A program made the position numbers and the translations under genes. From Bacteroidales bacterium (lineage in GTDB: Bacteria; Bacteroidota; Bacteroidia; Bacteroidales; F082), in NCBI GenBank assembly GCA_016936355.1, contig JAFGYB010000012.1:1-56191 (forward strand): DNA of 56,191 nucleotides, read 5' to 3'. Of the stretch, positions 15,871-24,927 are shown piece after piece (the stretch's first letter is position 1; each line of letters opens with the position of its first letter). The notes below the pieces were generated by a model. It ran no database searches and was not told the origin of the DNA. It saw only the letters and a program-made list of their open reading frames with translations.

Positions 15871-17082
15871 TTATTTCTCTTCCAGTTTTTTCAGAATAGC
15901 TTTCGGAACGGCTTTCTTGTTTACTGAAAAGGACATGGTTTGTAATTCGACATAGGCTTTGGAAGCGTAGAAATAACCGTGGTATTTCTGGTCGGTGCCC
16001 CAGGAGTTTTTGATCTTGTAAAAGACATCCCCTTTCTGATCTTTAGCGATTCCTACGATCACCATGCCGTGGTCGTCGGTGGTTTGGTAATTGTTGTAGT
16101 GTTCCTGACGCATTTCGGGTGTGATGGTAGCTTCTTGGACAATGGAGTCGAAATTGTACAACAGTTTTTGTTGCTGACGTTGGCTCAGGGCTTCCCATTT
16201 AGCCTGATCACTGCCTTTCAGTTCGGGATGCTGGGCAGGAACAATAGCTACTCCTTTTTTCCAGTTAAACCCGCGATCGCTTACATCGGCACCCCAGCCA
16301 ACAGTATATCCGTTTTTCAGGGCATGATCAATGATCGCCATCATATCGTCCATGGAAACATTCATATAATCGGCCCACAGCCAGTTGTCCGGTATGGCCA
16401 ATTGGAACGGTTTATCATAGGGATGGCTCATAAAGGAAGTGAAATTGATGATGTCATCCGGGTTGAATCCGGTCATTTTTCTGAAACTTTCGGGCGTATA
16501 TTCTTTACCATCGTAGGTAAACGTTTTGGGTAAAGGGCCCAAATAGCTGGCCAGTACAGCATCAAAAGCTTTGTGCCAAACAGGGGTGATTTTGTGGTTG
16601 GGATCTTTTACAATGGCATCTACAAAACTCTGTAATACGGCATCCAGTTCGTTTTGGACCGGTAGTTTGGTTCCGTACTGCATTCCAGTGTAGGCTTCCT
16701 GGGGAACCATTCCGTATTTTTTGATTACTCTCAACACATCACCAATTTCGGCACCCGGTCCGAAATTCAACTTACCGTGCAATCGAACATATTTTACAGC
16801 CTTGTCAGCGTAAGTATGATTCACACAAAACATTTCTGACAGGTCGTATTTTTTTCCGGTAGTGCGCAGCAATTCATCTTCCACCAGTCCGATACCGGAA
16901 TAGCTCCAGCAGGTACCGGAACGGTATTGGTTTTTCACAGAAGTATGAGGAACCACCACTACATCAGTAAAATGATATCCTTTTTCGGTTTTGTTGTTTT
17001 TTTCCTGGGCCGACAGGCTCAGCTGACCGAACATAAAAAGTACAGCCAGTATCCAAGAGAATGATTTTGTATTCATGTACAT
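15871..17082 (-). CDS. pepC: Secreted aminopeptidase C / bleomycin-hydrolase-like peptidase
   Basis: Papain-clan cysteine peptidase of family C1B, 403 residues. The active-site cysteine is residue 58 in NQYRSGTCWSYSG with the oxyanion-hole Gln at 52. The catalytic His is in TDDHGMVIVGIA and the Asn in KIKNSWGTDQ. Unlike cytosolic PepC, it starts with a signal peptide (SWILAVLFMFGQLSLSAQ), so it acts in the periplasm or outside. This exported form is common in Bacteroidota, where it probably trims peptides for uptake. Two in-frame ATGs (17082, 17076) are possible starts. It lies 11 bases after the aldehyde dehydrogenase gene, suggesting co-transcription. Confidence 0.92.
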   Translation of the reverse strand: MYMNTKSFSWILAVLFMFGQLSLSAQEKNNKTEKGYHFTDVVVVPHTSVKNQYRSGTCWSYSGIGLVEDELLRTTGKKYDLSEMFCVNHTYADKAVKYVRLHGKLNFGPGAEIGDVLRVIKKYGMVPQEAYTGMQYGTKLPVQNELDAVLQSFVDAIVKDPNHKITPVWHKAFDAVLASYLGPLPKTFTYDGKEYTPESFRKMTGFNPDDIINFTSFMSHPYDKPFQLAIPDNWLWADYMNVSMDDMMAIIDHALKNGYTVGWGADVSDRGFNWKKGVAIVPAQHPELKGSDQAKWEALSQRQQQKLLYNFDSIVQEATITPEMRQEHYNNYQTTDDHGMVIVGIAKDQKGDVFYKIKNSWGTDQKYHGYFYASKAYVELQTMSFSVNKKAVPKAILKKLEEK

Positions 17083-17093
17083 ACTATTTAAAA

Positions 17094-18650
17094 TTAAATG
17101 TCGAATTTGATTCCTTGTGCCAGCGGCAAATCGCTGCCATAATTAACTGTATTTGTCTGACGACGCATATACGTTTTCCAGGCATCTGAACCGGATTCTC
17201 TTCCGCCACCGGTATCTTTTTCGCCACCAAACGCACCACCGATTTCAGCTCCCGATGTTCCCAGGTTCACGTTGGCAATACCGCAGTCGGAACCGGCATA
17301 GGAAAGGAAGGTCTCGGCTTCGCGCATATTCAGTGTGAAGCAGGCAGATGAAAGTCCCTGCGGAACATCGTTCTGAATGGCAATGGCGTTGGTAATGTCG
17401 CCTTTGTATTTGATGAAATACACGATGGGGGCAAAAGTTTCTTCCTGCACAATCTGGTAGTGGTTTTCAGCTTCCGCAATACACGGAACCACATAGTTGC
17501 CCGATTCGTATCCGGGACCTGACAGTACGTCGCCGCCAAACAGCACTTTTCCGCCTTCTTCCTGAACTTTTTTCACGGCGTTACGGAACAGTTCCACTGC
17601 ATACTGATCAATGAGCGGTCCCACCAGGTAGTCTTCGTCCAGCGGGTTCCCGATTTTGGGAACGATGTTTTTGTAAGCAGCCAGGAACTTATCCCGTACC
17701 TGATCGTAAATGTCTTCGTGGATGATCACCCGTCGGGTAGTGGTACAGCGCTGTCCGGCAGTTCCCACAGTTCCAAATACGGTAGACATTACTGCCATCT
17801 GGATGTCGGCGCTGGGTGTGATGATCACGGCATTGTTGCCGCCCAGTTCCAGAATGGTTTTTCCCAACCGTTTCCCCACAATTCCTCCGACTCTTTTTCC
17901 CACGGCGGTGGAGCCGGTTACGGATAGCAGTCGTACCCGCGGATCGCTGAGGTAGTTGTCGCCCATCACGGATGACTTGGCCACCACCAAATTGAAGACA
18001 CCTTCGGGAACGTTGTTGTCTTTTAATACTTTGCTGATGATTCGTTGTGTGGCAATGGCTGTAAGAGGCGTTTTAGAGGAAGGTTTCCAAACCACTACAT
18101 CGCCGGCTACGATGGCCAGGGCAGTGTTCCAGGCCCAAACGGCTACGGGGAAATTATAGGAAGTAACCAGTCCGACGATGCCCAGTGGATGGTATTGTTC
18201 CGACAGACGGTGGTTTACCCGTTCCGATTGAAGGTTGGTACCATTGATCAATCTTGACTGTCCCACGGCAAAGTCGCAGATGTCGATCATTTCCTGAACT
18301 TCGCCCAGACCTTCCTGGTAAATTTTACCCATTTCAAGAGTTACGAGCGCCCCCAGCAGTTCTTTATTTTCTCTCAAAGCCAGACCGATCTGACGTACCA
18401 GCTCGCCGCGGACGGGGGCGGGTACCTTTCGCCATTCCACAAAAGCTTTTTCCGCTTTCTGGATCACCATTTCGTATTCGTCCATGGTGGCGTTGCGCAC
18501 CTGCGCAATTTCTTTGCCGTTGATGGGAGAGAGGGAGGAGGTGATATCCCCCGTACTGCTATGCCATTGGGTACCGGTGCATACACCCGGATTGATCTTT
18601 TCGATCCCCAGTTTTTCAAGAATTTCCTGGGTATTGTGTTTGACGCTCAT
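17094..18650 (-). CDS. ALDH7-type aldehyde dehydrogenase
   Basis: 518 residues, NAD(P)-dependent. The catalytic Cys is in TAGQRCTTTRR and the general-base Glu in TILELGGNNAVII. The GQRCTTTRR and ELGGNNA forms are those of the ALDH7/antiquitin group, which oxidises alpha-aminoadipate semialdehyde (open form of piperideine-6-carboxylate) to 2-aminoadipate in lysine breakdown. VTSYNFPVAVWAWN and WKPSSKTPLTA mark the coenzyme-binding fold. The substrate is inferred from the family only. A lysine-6-dehydrogenase-like gene is in the window at 53119-54246. Promoter box at 18686-18693; a secreted peptidase gene follows closely. Confidence 0.9.
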   Translation of the reverse strand: MSVKHNTQEILEKLGIEKINPGVCTGTQWHSSTGDITSSLSPINGKEIAQVRNATMDEYEMVIQKAEKAFVEWRKVPAPVRGELVRQIGLALRENKELLGALVTLEMGKIYQEGLGEVQEMIDICDFAVGQSRLINGTNLQSERVNHRLSEQYHPLGIVGLVTSYNFPVAVWAWNTALAIVAGDVVVWKPSSKTPLTAIATQRIISKVLKDNNVPEGVFNLVVAKSSVMGDNYLSDPRVRLLSVTGSTAVGKRVGGIVGKRLGKTILELGGNNAVIITPSADIQMAVMSTVFGTVGTAGQRCTTTRRVIIHEDIYDQVRDKFLAAYKNIVPKIGNPLDEDYLVGPLIDQYAVELFRNAVKKVQEEGGKVLFGGDVLSGPGYESGNYVVPCIAEAENHYQIVQEETFAPIVYFIKYKGDITNAIAIQNDVPQGLSSACFTLNMREAETFLSYAGSDCGIANVNLGTSGAEIGGAFGGEKDTGGGRESGSDAWKTYMRRQTNTVNYGSDLPLAQGIKFDI

Positions 18651-18685
18651 GATAAGTATTTTTTGTAATTTTTCTGTAACGATTG

Positions 18686-18693
18686 CAAATTTA
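18686..18693 (-). promoter_or_regulatory. Putative -7 box for ALDH7-type gene
   Basis: Minus strand TAAATTTG (TAnnTTTG), 35 bases before the ATG at 18650. Confidence 0.5.
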
Positions 18694-18786
18694 TAAAAAA
18701 CAGGCCTGAGTTATCGGGAAAAAGAATGAGAGATGTGCTGAAAACAGCAATATTCAGTGAATCTCGTATCGCTTTTTGTCTTGTCA

Positions 18787-20079
18787 TCAGATTACTTCTG
18801 CTACCACAAACGTACTTCCTCCAACAAAAACCAAATCCTCGGAGTGTGCACTGTTCACTGCCGAAGCCAGGGCATGGGTGACCGAAGAATAGGTCATGCC
18901 GTTCAATTCGAAAGGCTCTGCTTTTTCTTTCAGTTTTTCTGCCTCGAGCCCTCGGGGAATATCGGGTTTGCAGAAATAATATTTGGCACCTTTGGGTAAT
19001 AGTTGCAATACCGTGTCGTGGTCCTTGTCGGAAACCATACCCAATACAAAATGCAGCTGGCGGAAATCCATTTGTCTGATTTGCGACACAACGGCTTTGA
19101 TGCCGTCCACGTTATGGCCCGTATCAGCAATGGTGAGAGGATTGGTATTGAGCACCTGCCAGCGGCCTTTTAATCCCGTGTACTGAATGGTTCGTTCAAT
19201 TCCTTCTTTAATCTGGTCGGCATTAATCTCAATTTTACCCGATTCTTTAAGTTTCACTATTGCCTGTACAGCCGTGGCCATATTCTCCAACTGATAATTT
19301 CCCTTTACAGGACTTTTCAGTTCTTCCAGAAACAGCAGGTCGTCAACCCATACGTCCACCAAAAGTTCCATAGGTTTGGAAGTATGTATTTTCTTGACAT
19401 CCACATAATCTTCTGCATAGGTAATCGTAGTTTTAACTTTACGGGCCGTTTCTTCAAAGACCGGATTTGTTTCCAATTGCTTTCTTCCGATGACCACGGG
19501 GATGTTTTCTTTGAAGATGCCAGCCTTTTCCGCGGCAATTAATTCCAGTGTATTACCCAGAAACTGCTGGTGGTCAAGCCCAATGTTGGTGACAACGGAA
19601 AGAGCAGGGTTACAAATATTGGTAGAATCGAGCCGACCACCCATTCCGGTTTCCAGTACGGCAAAATCCACTTTTTCCTCCTGGAAATATTCATAGGCCA
19701 TGGCTACGGTCATTTCAAAAAAGGAAGGGGAGATTTTTTGAAAGGCCGTTCGGTATTTAGCGACGAAGGATACGACTCTTTCTTCCGGTATCATTGCCCC
19801 GTTGATCCTGATGCGTTCCCTGAAATCTTTCAGATGCGGTGAAGTGTACAATCCGGTTTTGTATCCCGCTTCCTGTAAAACAGCTGCGATCATATGGGAT
19901 ACACTGCCCTTGCCGTTGGTTCCGGCAATGTGGACAGCGGTAAAATGATCCTGTGGATTGTTCAGTTCTTTCAGAAGTGTGACGGTGGTGGACAAATCAG
20001 CTTTATAGGCGGCACTTCCCACTCTTTGAAACATGGGTAACTGACCGAACAGCCATTGAACAGTATCGTGGTAATTCAT
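18787..20079 (-). CDS. folC: Bifunctional folylpolyglutamate/dihydrofolate synthase
   Basis: Mur-ligase superfamily enzyme, 430 residues, that joins glutamate to dihydropteroate and extends the polyglutamate tail of folates. ATP-binding loop VHIAGTNGKGSVSHM near residue 50, then the family's GLYTSPHLKDFRERIRIN, the ETGMGGRLDSTN motif, NIGLDHQQFLGNT with its metal-binding His, and the C-terminal LTIADTGHNVDGIKA. It follows tonB at a distance of 70 bases on the same strand, but has a -7 box just before its ATG, so it can be expressed separately. Confidence 0.96.
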   Translation of the reverse strand: MNYHDTVQWLFGQLPMFQRVGSAAYKADLSTTVTLLKELNNPQDHFTAVHIAGTNGKGSVSHMIAAVLQEAGYKTGLYTSPHLKDFRERIRINGAMIPEERVVSFVAKYRTAFQKISPSFFEMTVAMAYEYFQEEKVDFAVLETGMGGRLDSTNICNPALSVVTNIGLDHQQFLGNTLELIAAEKAGIFKENIPVVIGRKQLETNPVFEETARKVKTTITYAEDYVDVKKIHTSKPMELLVDVWVDDLLFLEELKSPVKGNYQLENMATAVQAIVKLKESGKIEINADQIKEGIERTIQYTGLKGRWQVLNTNPLTIADTGHNVDGIKAVVSQIRQMDFRQLHFVLGMVSDKDHDTVLQLLPKGAKYYFCKPDIPRGLEAEKLKEKAEPFELNGMTYSSVTHALASAVNSAHSEDLVFVGGSTFVVAEVI

Positions 20080-20083
20080 GCAA

Positions 20084-20091
20084 CAAATTTA
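20084..20091 (-). promoter_or_regulatory. Putative -7 box for folC
   Basis: Minus strand TAAATTTG (TAnnTTTG) only four bases before the ATG at 20079. If used, the transcript would be leaderless or nearly so. Confidence 0.45.
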
Positions 20092-20149
20092 GAATCTTTC
20101 CACAATGAAGAAAAGGGGAAAAGCTATTCTTTTCATAAAAAAAGTGAAC

Positions 20150-20992
20150 CTATTTTTTCAGTATAAATGTATAGGTAATGGTCCCGGTTTGTTGGGCCGG
20201 TGCTGTGGGATCTGCGACGAACTTGGAGTTTTTGGCAGCTTCCAGTGCCATGTTGCGCAGTTGTTCGTTTACCACGGTGGTGCCCTTGGCATAAACCTGA
20301 GCCCGGATCACATTCCCCGACGGATCGACCCATATCTTTACTACGACAGTTCCCTGTTCGGTAAAATTGGCTGAAGGCTTGTCGAGGTAAGCCGATCCGC
20401 GTCCGCCCAGGTTATAGGAAATCCCGTTTCCAACGCCGCCTTTTCCTTCGGTTTTATTGCTTTCAGTGATTCCGTGCGGTTTCCCGGGATTGCCCATGCC
20501 GGGTTGAAGTCCGCTGCTTTCTCCGGTCTGTGTTTTGTTCATTTTGAACAACGCCCGCTGATTGACTACAGGCTGCGGTTTTTTTACAACCTTCTTGACT
20601 TCTTTTTTTACAGGAGTCTTCACGGGAGCTTTTTTAACCGGTTGTACTTTCGGCTTTTTAACTTCTTTGGGTTTGTTTTCTTTTTCGGGTTGCTTTTTGG
20701 GCAGGGCAGGAGCTTCTTCCGTACTTTGTGTGATCACTTTTTTCTCCACCGGTTTGGTTTGTACCACTTTTTTTTCCGGAGGCGGGGGAGTTACTTTCTG
20801 GGGTTTAGAAATGGCAGCTTTAGGTTTGGTTCCCATTCCCTGTTCGTCGGTACCGAAACGAACCTCAACTCCCTGTTCTCCCGGAAGGGGCAGGGGAGTC
20901 CTTAAGGCAAGAAATACCAGTGCTACCACCAGAAGTGCGTGGAAAAGCAAGGTGCCGATAAGGGCTTTGTTGTTGTTTTTGTTCCAGTCCAT
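20150..20992 (-). CDS. tonB: TonB-family energy transducer
   Basis: 280 residues: a short cytoplasmic start, one membrane anchor (LIGTLLFHALLVVALVFLAL, residues about 11-30), then a Pro/Lys-rich periplasmic spacer (about residues 55-150) and a C-terminal domain (about residues 195-280) with GTVVVKIWVDPSGNV and ALEAAKNSKF, typical of TonB/TolA C-termini. It should carry proton-motive energy to outer-membrane receptors. It directly follows exbD (9-base gap), which in turn follows exbB, so this is a complete Ton motor operon. TolA is an alternative name for this architecture. Confidence 0.9.
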   Translation of the reverse strand: MDWNKNNNKALIGTLLFHALLVVALVFLALRTPLPLPGEQGVEVRFGTDEQGMGTKPKAAISKPQKVTPPPPEKKVVQTKPVEKKVITQSTEEAPALPKKQPEKENKPKEVKKPKVQPVKKAPVKTPVKKEVKKVVKKPQPVVNQRALFKMNKTQTGESSGLQPGMGNPGKPHGITESNKTEGKGGVGNGISYNLGGRGSAYLDKPSANFTEQGTVVVKIWVDPSGNVIRAQVYAKGTTVVNEQLRNMALEAAKNSKFVADPTAPAQQTGTITYTFILKK

Positions 20993-21001
20993 CCGTTCAG
21001 C

Positions 21002-21412
21002 TTATTGGGGTTTAGTGGCTAAAATGACTTTGTGCTGGGTTTTGTTCTTTTCATTGATCTGATTCACCACATCCAGCACATGGACTACATCCTGCACCGG
21101 TACGGATCTGTCAGCCCTGACTACAATGGTAGCGGTGGTATTCTTTTCAATCTTCGAGAAAATGGCGTTTTGCAAAGCATCGGAACTGGTTTTGTTTTCT
21201 CCCACATAGAAGTTCCCACTCTTGTCGATGTAAACCGTGAGGCTTTGTTTGGCCATGGTTTTGCTGTGACTGCTGGGGAGCAACAATTTGATGGCATTGG
21301 GAGCTACCAGTGTGGAAGTAAGCATGAAGAAGATCAGCAACAAAAATACCAGGTCCGACATGGAAGCCATACTGAACGCCGTATTGATCTTATTTCTGGT
21401 TTCAATAGCCAT
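21002..21412 (-). CDS. exbD: ExbD/TolR-family biopolymer transport protein
   Basis: 136 residues. One membrane helix near the N-terminus, MSDLVFLLLIFFMLTSTLV, carries the conserved aspartate (MSD) that takes part in proton flow. The periplasmic domain follows, with SLTVYIDKSGNFYVGE and ATIVVRADRSVPVQDVVHVLDVV. It lies between exbB (five bases upstream) and tonB (nine bases downstream). Only one exbD copy is present, whereas many Bacteroidota operons carry two. Confidence 0.95.
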   Translation of the reverse strand: MAIETRNKINTAFSMASMSDLVFLLLIFFMLTSTLVAPNAIKLLLPSSHSKTMAKQSLTVYIDKSGNFYVGENKTSSDALQNAIFSKIEKNTTATIVVRADRSVPVQDVVHVLDVVNQINEKNKTQHKVILATKPQ

Positions 21413-21417
21413 AATAT

Positions 21418-22116
21418 TTATTTTACCGGTTCGTGCAACAGGTCCATAAATTCAGAGGTTCTGATCTCCAGCAGGTACACGATTTTTTGAACCCTGGCTA
21501 CCAGTACGTTGTAAAAAATATAAGCCATAATACCGACAATCAAACCACCCACCGTGGTGATCATGGCCTGGTAAATGCCTTTGGACAAAAGTTCAATGTT
21601 GATGTTGTTTCCGGCCATGGACATATCGTAAAAGGCTCTGATCATCCCGATAACGGTACCCAAAAACCCTAACATGGGAGCAGCACCAGCAATGGTTGCC
21701 AGCCCCGCCAGGTTTTTCTCCAATCGCGAAATTTCCAGCTTTCCGACATTTTCAATAGCCGCGTTGATATCATTTAATGGTTTGCCTAATCGGGATATCC
21801 CTTTGTGGATCATGCGCCCGATGGGTGAGTTGTTGGTGATACACAGGTCTTTGGCAGCATCCAGTTTCCCGTCCAGAATAAAATTCCGGATGTTGTTCAT
21901 GAAGTTTTTGTCTTCGCGCGAAGCTTTGCCAATCACCAAATACCTTTCGATGAAAATATATACTGCCAGAAGAGATAGAAGACCGAGAATGGCCATAATC
22001 CACCCGCCTTTCATAACCAAATCGATGATGGGAAGCGTAATTTCGTGTTTTACGGTACCGGTAGCTGTCAAAGCCTTGGCAGTCTCGTTTATTTGCAGAA
22101 GAATGAATGCTGTCAT
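21418..22116 (-). CDS. exbB: MotA/TolQ/ExbB proton channel protein
   Basis: About 232 residues, three membrane segments: WIMAILGLLSLLAVYIFIER, then after a cytoplasmic loop, LATIAGAAPMLGFLGTVIGM and a third ending GLIVGIMAYIFYNVL. The GAAPMLGFLGTVIGM stretch is the family signature. With ExbD it forms the ion-driven stator unit that energises TonB. The frame is open up to 22161, but the ATG at 22116 is preferred: the extra 15 residues (MCRRLPYFYHL...) add nothing expected of the family. Confidence 0.93.
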   Translation of the reverse strand: MTAFILLQINETAKALTATGTVKHEITLPIIDLVMKGGWIMAILGLLSLLAVYIFIERYLVIGKASREDKNFMNNIRNFILDGKLDAAKDLCITNNSPIGRMIHKGISRLGKPLNDINAAIENVGKLEISRLEKNLAGLATIAGAAPMLGFLGTVIGMIRAFYDMSMAGNNINIELLSKGIYQAMITTVGGLIVGIMAYIFYNVLVARVQKIVYLLEIRTSEFMDLLHEPVK

Positions 22117-22312
22117 AAATAAAAAAATTAAGTGGTAAAAGTACGGTAAACGTCTGCACAATACCTCTGTGTTCGTATTTTGTTTTTAAACACAGCGTTG
22201 TTAGTTTAACTGGAATATGAGCGATTTATTATATCTTGCGTCCACTTTGTTTAGACGAGGTATAAATTTCTTTTGCCCTATAAATATTGTAATATTAGTG
22301 ATATAGTTTGGT

Positions 22313-22320
22313 TACATTTG
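22313..22320 (+). promoter_or_regulatory. Putative promoter for nhaD
   Basis: TACATTTG fits TAnnTTTG, 41 bases before the nhaD ATG; a TTG at 22288-22290 lies 22 bases upstream, near the expected -33 spacing. Confidence 0.5.
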
Positions 22321-22361
22321 CGGTTAAAAAAATTTAAGAATTTTTAACAAAAGCAGAAAAA

Positions 22362-23810
22362 ATGTTAGGATTTACTTTGATGTTGGTGGTATTCATTTTG
22401 GGTTATACTGCCATTGCCCTGGAGCACTCAATTGAGGTAGACAAGGCAGCTTCAGCATTGCTGCTTGGAGTTTTGGTGTGGGTGATCTACATTCTGGATT
22501 CGACCAATATCCTGACTCTTGGTTTTAGCGATGCCTGGCGTGAATTTCAAAATGGTACCGGTCTGAAAGACTTGCTCGAGATGCATCCGCATGCCGATCT
22601 TATGGAGCAGACCAAATATTTCATTGTTCACAATCAGATCATCGAGCATTTGGGTGACATCAGTGAAATTCTATTCTTCCTGCTGGGTGCCATGACCATT
22701 GTCGAAACCGTAGACCAACACGAAGGATTCAAACTGATCACCGACCGGATCAAGACAACCAAAAAAGTAAAGTTGCTCTGGATCCTCAGTATTCTGACTT
22801 TCTTCATGTCAGCTATTCTGGATAACCTGACCACAACTATTGTAATCGTCACTTTGTTAAGTAAGCTGGTGGATGACAAGAAAACCCGCTGGTTCTTTGC
22901 CAGTATGGTAATTATCGCTGCCAATGCCGGTGGTGCTTTTTCGCCTATCGGAGATGTTACCACGATCATGTTGTGGATTGGTGGTCAGGTAACGGCCGGA
23001 AACATCATTACCATGGTATTTGTACCCAGCCTCTTCAACATGCTTTTCCCCCTCGCAGTGGTTTCGTTTATGATGAAAGGCGATGTTCAGAGACCGGTGC
23101 TGGATAAGAATGAGTCAAAAGAGTTTACCACTGAATTTGAGCGAAAGCTGATGTTGTTTGTCGGTGTGGGAGCCCTTTTGTTTGTACCGGTATTTAAGAC
23201 GATTACCCATCTGCCTCCTTATATGGGAATGCTTTTCGGTTTGGGCGTAATATGGATTATTACGGAATTACTGCATAAGAACAAACCCAGCGAAGATCGC
23301 CGTAAACTAACGGTTGTCGGCGTATTGCGCAAAGTGGACGTTCCCACGATTTTCTTCTTCCTGGGAATTTTGTCTGCCGTAGCTGCGTTGCAATCGGCTG
23401 GGCATTTGTCTTTGGCAGGCCTTTGGCTTGATAAGAATTTCCATCATATTTATTACATCAATGCGGCGATCGGCGTCCTTTCTTCGATTGTGGACAACGT
23501 ACCGCTTACAGCCGGTGCCATGGGGATGTACCCGATTATGACTCATTCGCTGGCCGCTGTTTCGGCTGAACCCCAATACATGATGAACTTTGTTCAGGAT
23601 GGACCCTTCTGGGAATTGCTGGCCTATGCTGCCGGTACCGGTGGAAGTATCCTGATTATCGGTTCCGCTGCCGGTGTGGCTGCCATGGCATTGGAAAAAA
23701 TCGACTTTATCTGGTATATGAAAAAGATCAGCTGGCTCGCTTTGATCGGCTATATTGGAGGGATCGCAATTTACTGGTTGCAGGAATTATTCATATTCCA
23801 TGTAATGTAA
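22362..23810 (+). CDS. nhaD: Na+/H+ antiporter, NhaD type
   Basis: 482 residues with 11-13 membrane segments, of the ion-transporter superfamily. Begins LGFTLMLVVFILGYTAIALEH and has the family-typical SAILDNLTTTIVIVTLL, IAANAGGAFSPIGDVTTIMLW, and later SSIVDNVPLTAGAMGM. The two Asp-Asn motifs and the GGAFSPIGDVTT loop are the likely sodium site. It exports sodium in exchange for protons, mostly at alkaline pH or in sodium-rich media. Divergent from exbB-exbD-tonB; I recall this neighbourhood as conserved in Bacteroidales, which may mean a functional link between sodium gradient and envelope energy. Confidence 0.96.
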   Translation: MLGFTLMLVVFILGYTAIALEHSIEVDKAASALLLGVLVWVIYILDSTNILTLGFSDAWREFQNGTGLKDLLEMHPHADLMEQTKYFIVHNQIIEHLGDISEILFFLLGAMTIVETVDQHEGFKLITDRIKTTKKVKLLWILSILTFFMSAILDNLTTTIVIVTLLSKLVDDKKTRWFFASMVIIAANAGGAFSPIGDVTTIMLWIGGQVTAGNIITMVFVPSLFNMLFPLAVVSFMMKGDVQRPVLDKNESKEFTTEFERKLMLFVGVGALLFVPVFKTITHLPPYMGMLFGLGVIWIITELLHKNKPSEDRRKLTVVGVLRKVDVPTIFFFLGILSAVAALQSAGHLSLAGLWLDKNFHHIYYINAAIGVLSSIVDNVPLTAGAMGMYPIMTHSLAAVSAEPQYMMNFVQDGPFWELLAYAAGTGGSILIIGSAAGVAAMALEKIDFIWYMKKISWLALIGYIGGIAIYWLQELFIFHVM

Positions 23811-23827
23811 TTGAATTGTATAAAACA

Positions 23828-23861
23828 AAAAAAAGTCTGTCGTTATCGGCAGGCTTTTTTT
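23828..23861. terminator. Bidirectional terminator between nhaD and anmK
   Basis: 15-bp stem including two G-T pairs (AGTCTGTCG paired with CGGCAGGCT), loop TTAT, eight A on one side and seven T on the other. It lies between convergent genes, 17 bases past nhaD. Confidence 0.88.
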
Positions 23862-23865
23862 GTTG

Positions 23866-24927
23866 TCAGGGGAAAAAGATGTCTCCGCCTGAACTGTCTT
23901 GTCGGGCTCCGGTCACTGAGGCCAGACAGTTATTGAGCCCTTCGACTCTCAGAACGCCCATGAAAGCGAAAATGAGCGACTCCTTGAAGTCGATCAGACG
24001 ATTGTCGGGGATAATCCAGGTAACCGGACTTTCTTCCTGAAGCATTTCTATGAGAAAATCATTGTGTGCTCCTCCACCGGTTACCAGTACTTTTTGATGA
24101 GCTTCTTTTCTTACGACCCGACTGATTTGATGAGCCAGGTGCCTGATGACTGTGAATAATTTATCTTCATTGGATTCCCTGAACTGATCCATTAGTGGTA
24201 TAAATTCCGATTGTACTTCTTCATTGGATAAAGATTTAGGAAAGGGTTTTTGATAATATGTCTGGGCATTCAGCGCTTCATAAAGTGACGGGATCATCCT
24301 TCCTTTCCTTGCTGTTGCACCGTTGTTGTCGTATTCAAAACCAAGCTGTTGACTCAGATAATTCAATAGCTGGTTGGCAGGACAAATGTCAAATCCGGTG
24401 ATCTGATTACCTTGTTTGATAGAGATATTAGCAATGCCCCCAAGGTTCAGACAGCATTCCATCTCTGGAAACAACAATAAATCGCCAATGGGAACCAAAG
24501 GGGCTCCCTGACCTCCAAAAGAGATGTCTTTGGCTCTGAAATTGCTGATGGTTTGAATGCCGCTGTATTGGGCAATCACCTGACCATTACCCAGTTGAAA
24601 AGTAAAGCCTTCCTCGGGACGGTGAAAGATGGTGTGTCCGTGGGAGGCAATATAATCGGCTTTTAAGTTATGTTTGCTGAGGAAGGCTGAAGCGACCTGA
24701 CCAAGGTATTGACCAAAAAGAATATCCTGCCGGACGAGTTCTTCAGCTCCGGCCGTGGGTAGTGATTTGAGTTTTTGAACCCATTCATTTGAAAATCGAT
24801 GGACTTCGGTTTGAATCCATTCGTAGGACCATTTTGTGTTGTACTTAAATTTACACAGAGCCAGATCGATGCCGTCGAGAGAACTTCCCGACATCATGCC
24901 CAGTACAGTATGGTTTTTTCCGGACAT
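23866..24927 (-). CDS. anmK: Anhydro-N-acetylmuramic acid kinase
   Basis: Cleaves and phosphorylates 1,6-anhydro-MurNAc to MurNAc-6-phosphate during peptidoglycan recycling. 353 residues. The N-terminal LGMMSGSSLDGIDLALCKF is diagnostic, followed by YIASHGHTIFHRPEEGFTFQLG and the ATP-site VLVTGGGAHNDFL. Its ATG shares its A with the murF stop codon (TGATG), so the two genes are translationally coupled, linking wall recycling to wall synthesis. No murQ is in the window. Confidence 0.96.
   Translation of the reverse strand: MSGKNHTVLGMMSGSSLDGIDLALCKFKYNTKWSYEWIQTEVHRFSNEWVQKLKSLPTAGAEELVRQDILFGQYLGQVASAFLSKHNLKADYIASHGHTIFHRPEEGFTFQLGNGQVIAQYSGIQTISNFRAKDISFGGQGAPLVPIGDLLLFPEMECCLNLGGIANISIKQGNQITGFDICPANQLLNYLSQQLGFEYDNNGATARKGRMIPSLYEALNAQTYYQKPFPKSLSNEEVQSEFIPLMDQFRESNEDKLFTVIRHLAHQISRVVRKEAHQKVLVTGGGAHNDFLIEMLQEESPVTWIIPDNRLIDFKESLIFAFMGVLRVEGLNNCLASVTGARQDSSGGDIFFP

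Noticed and set aside
20474..20905. 143-codon frame antisense to tonB
   Set aside because: It is the reverse image of the Pro/Lys-rich TonB spacer, giving a low-complexity Phe/Arg-rich sequence.
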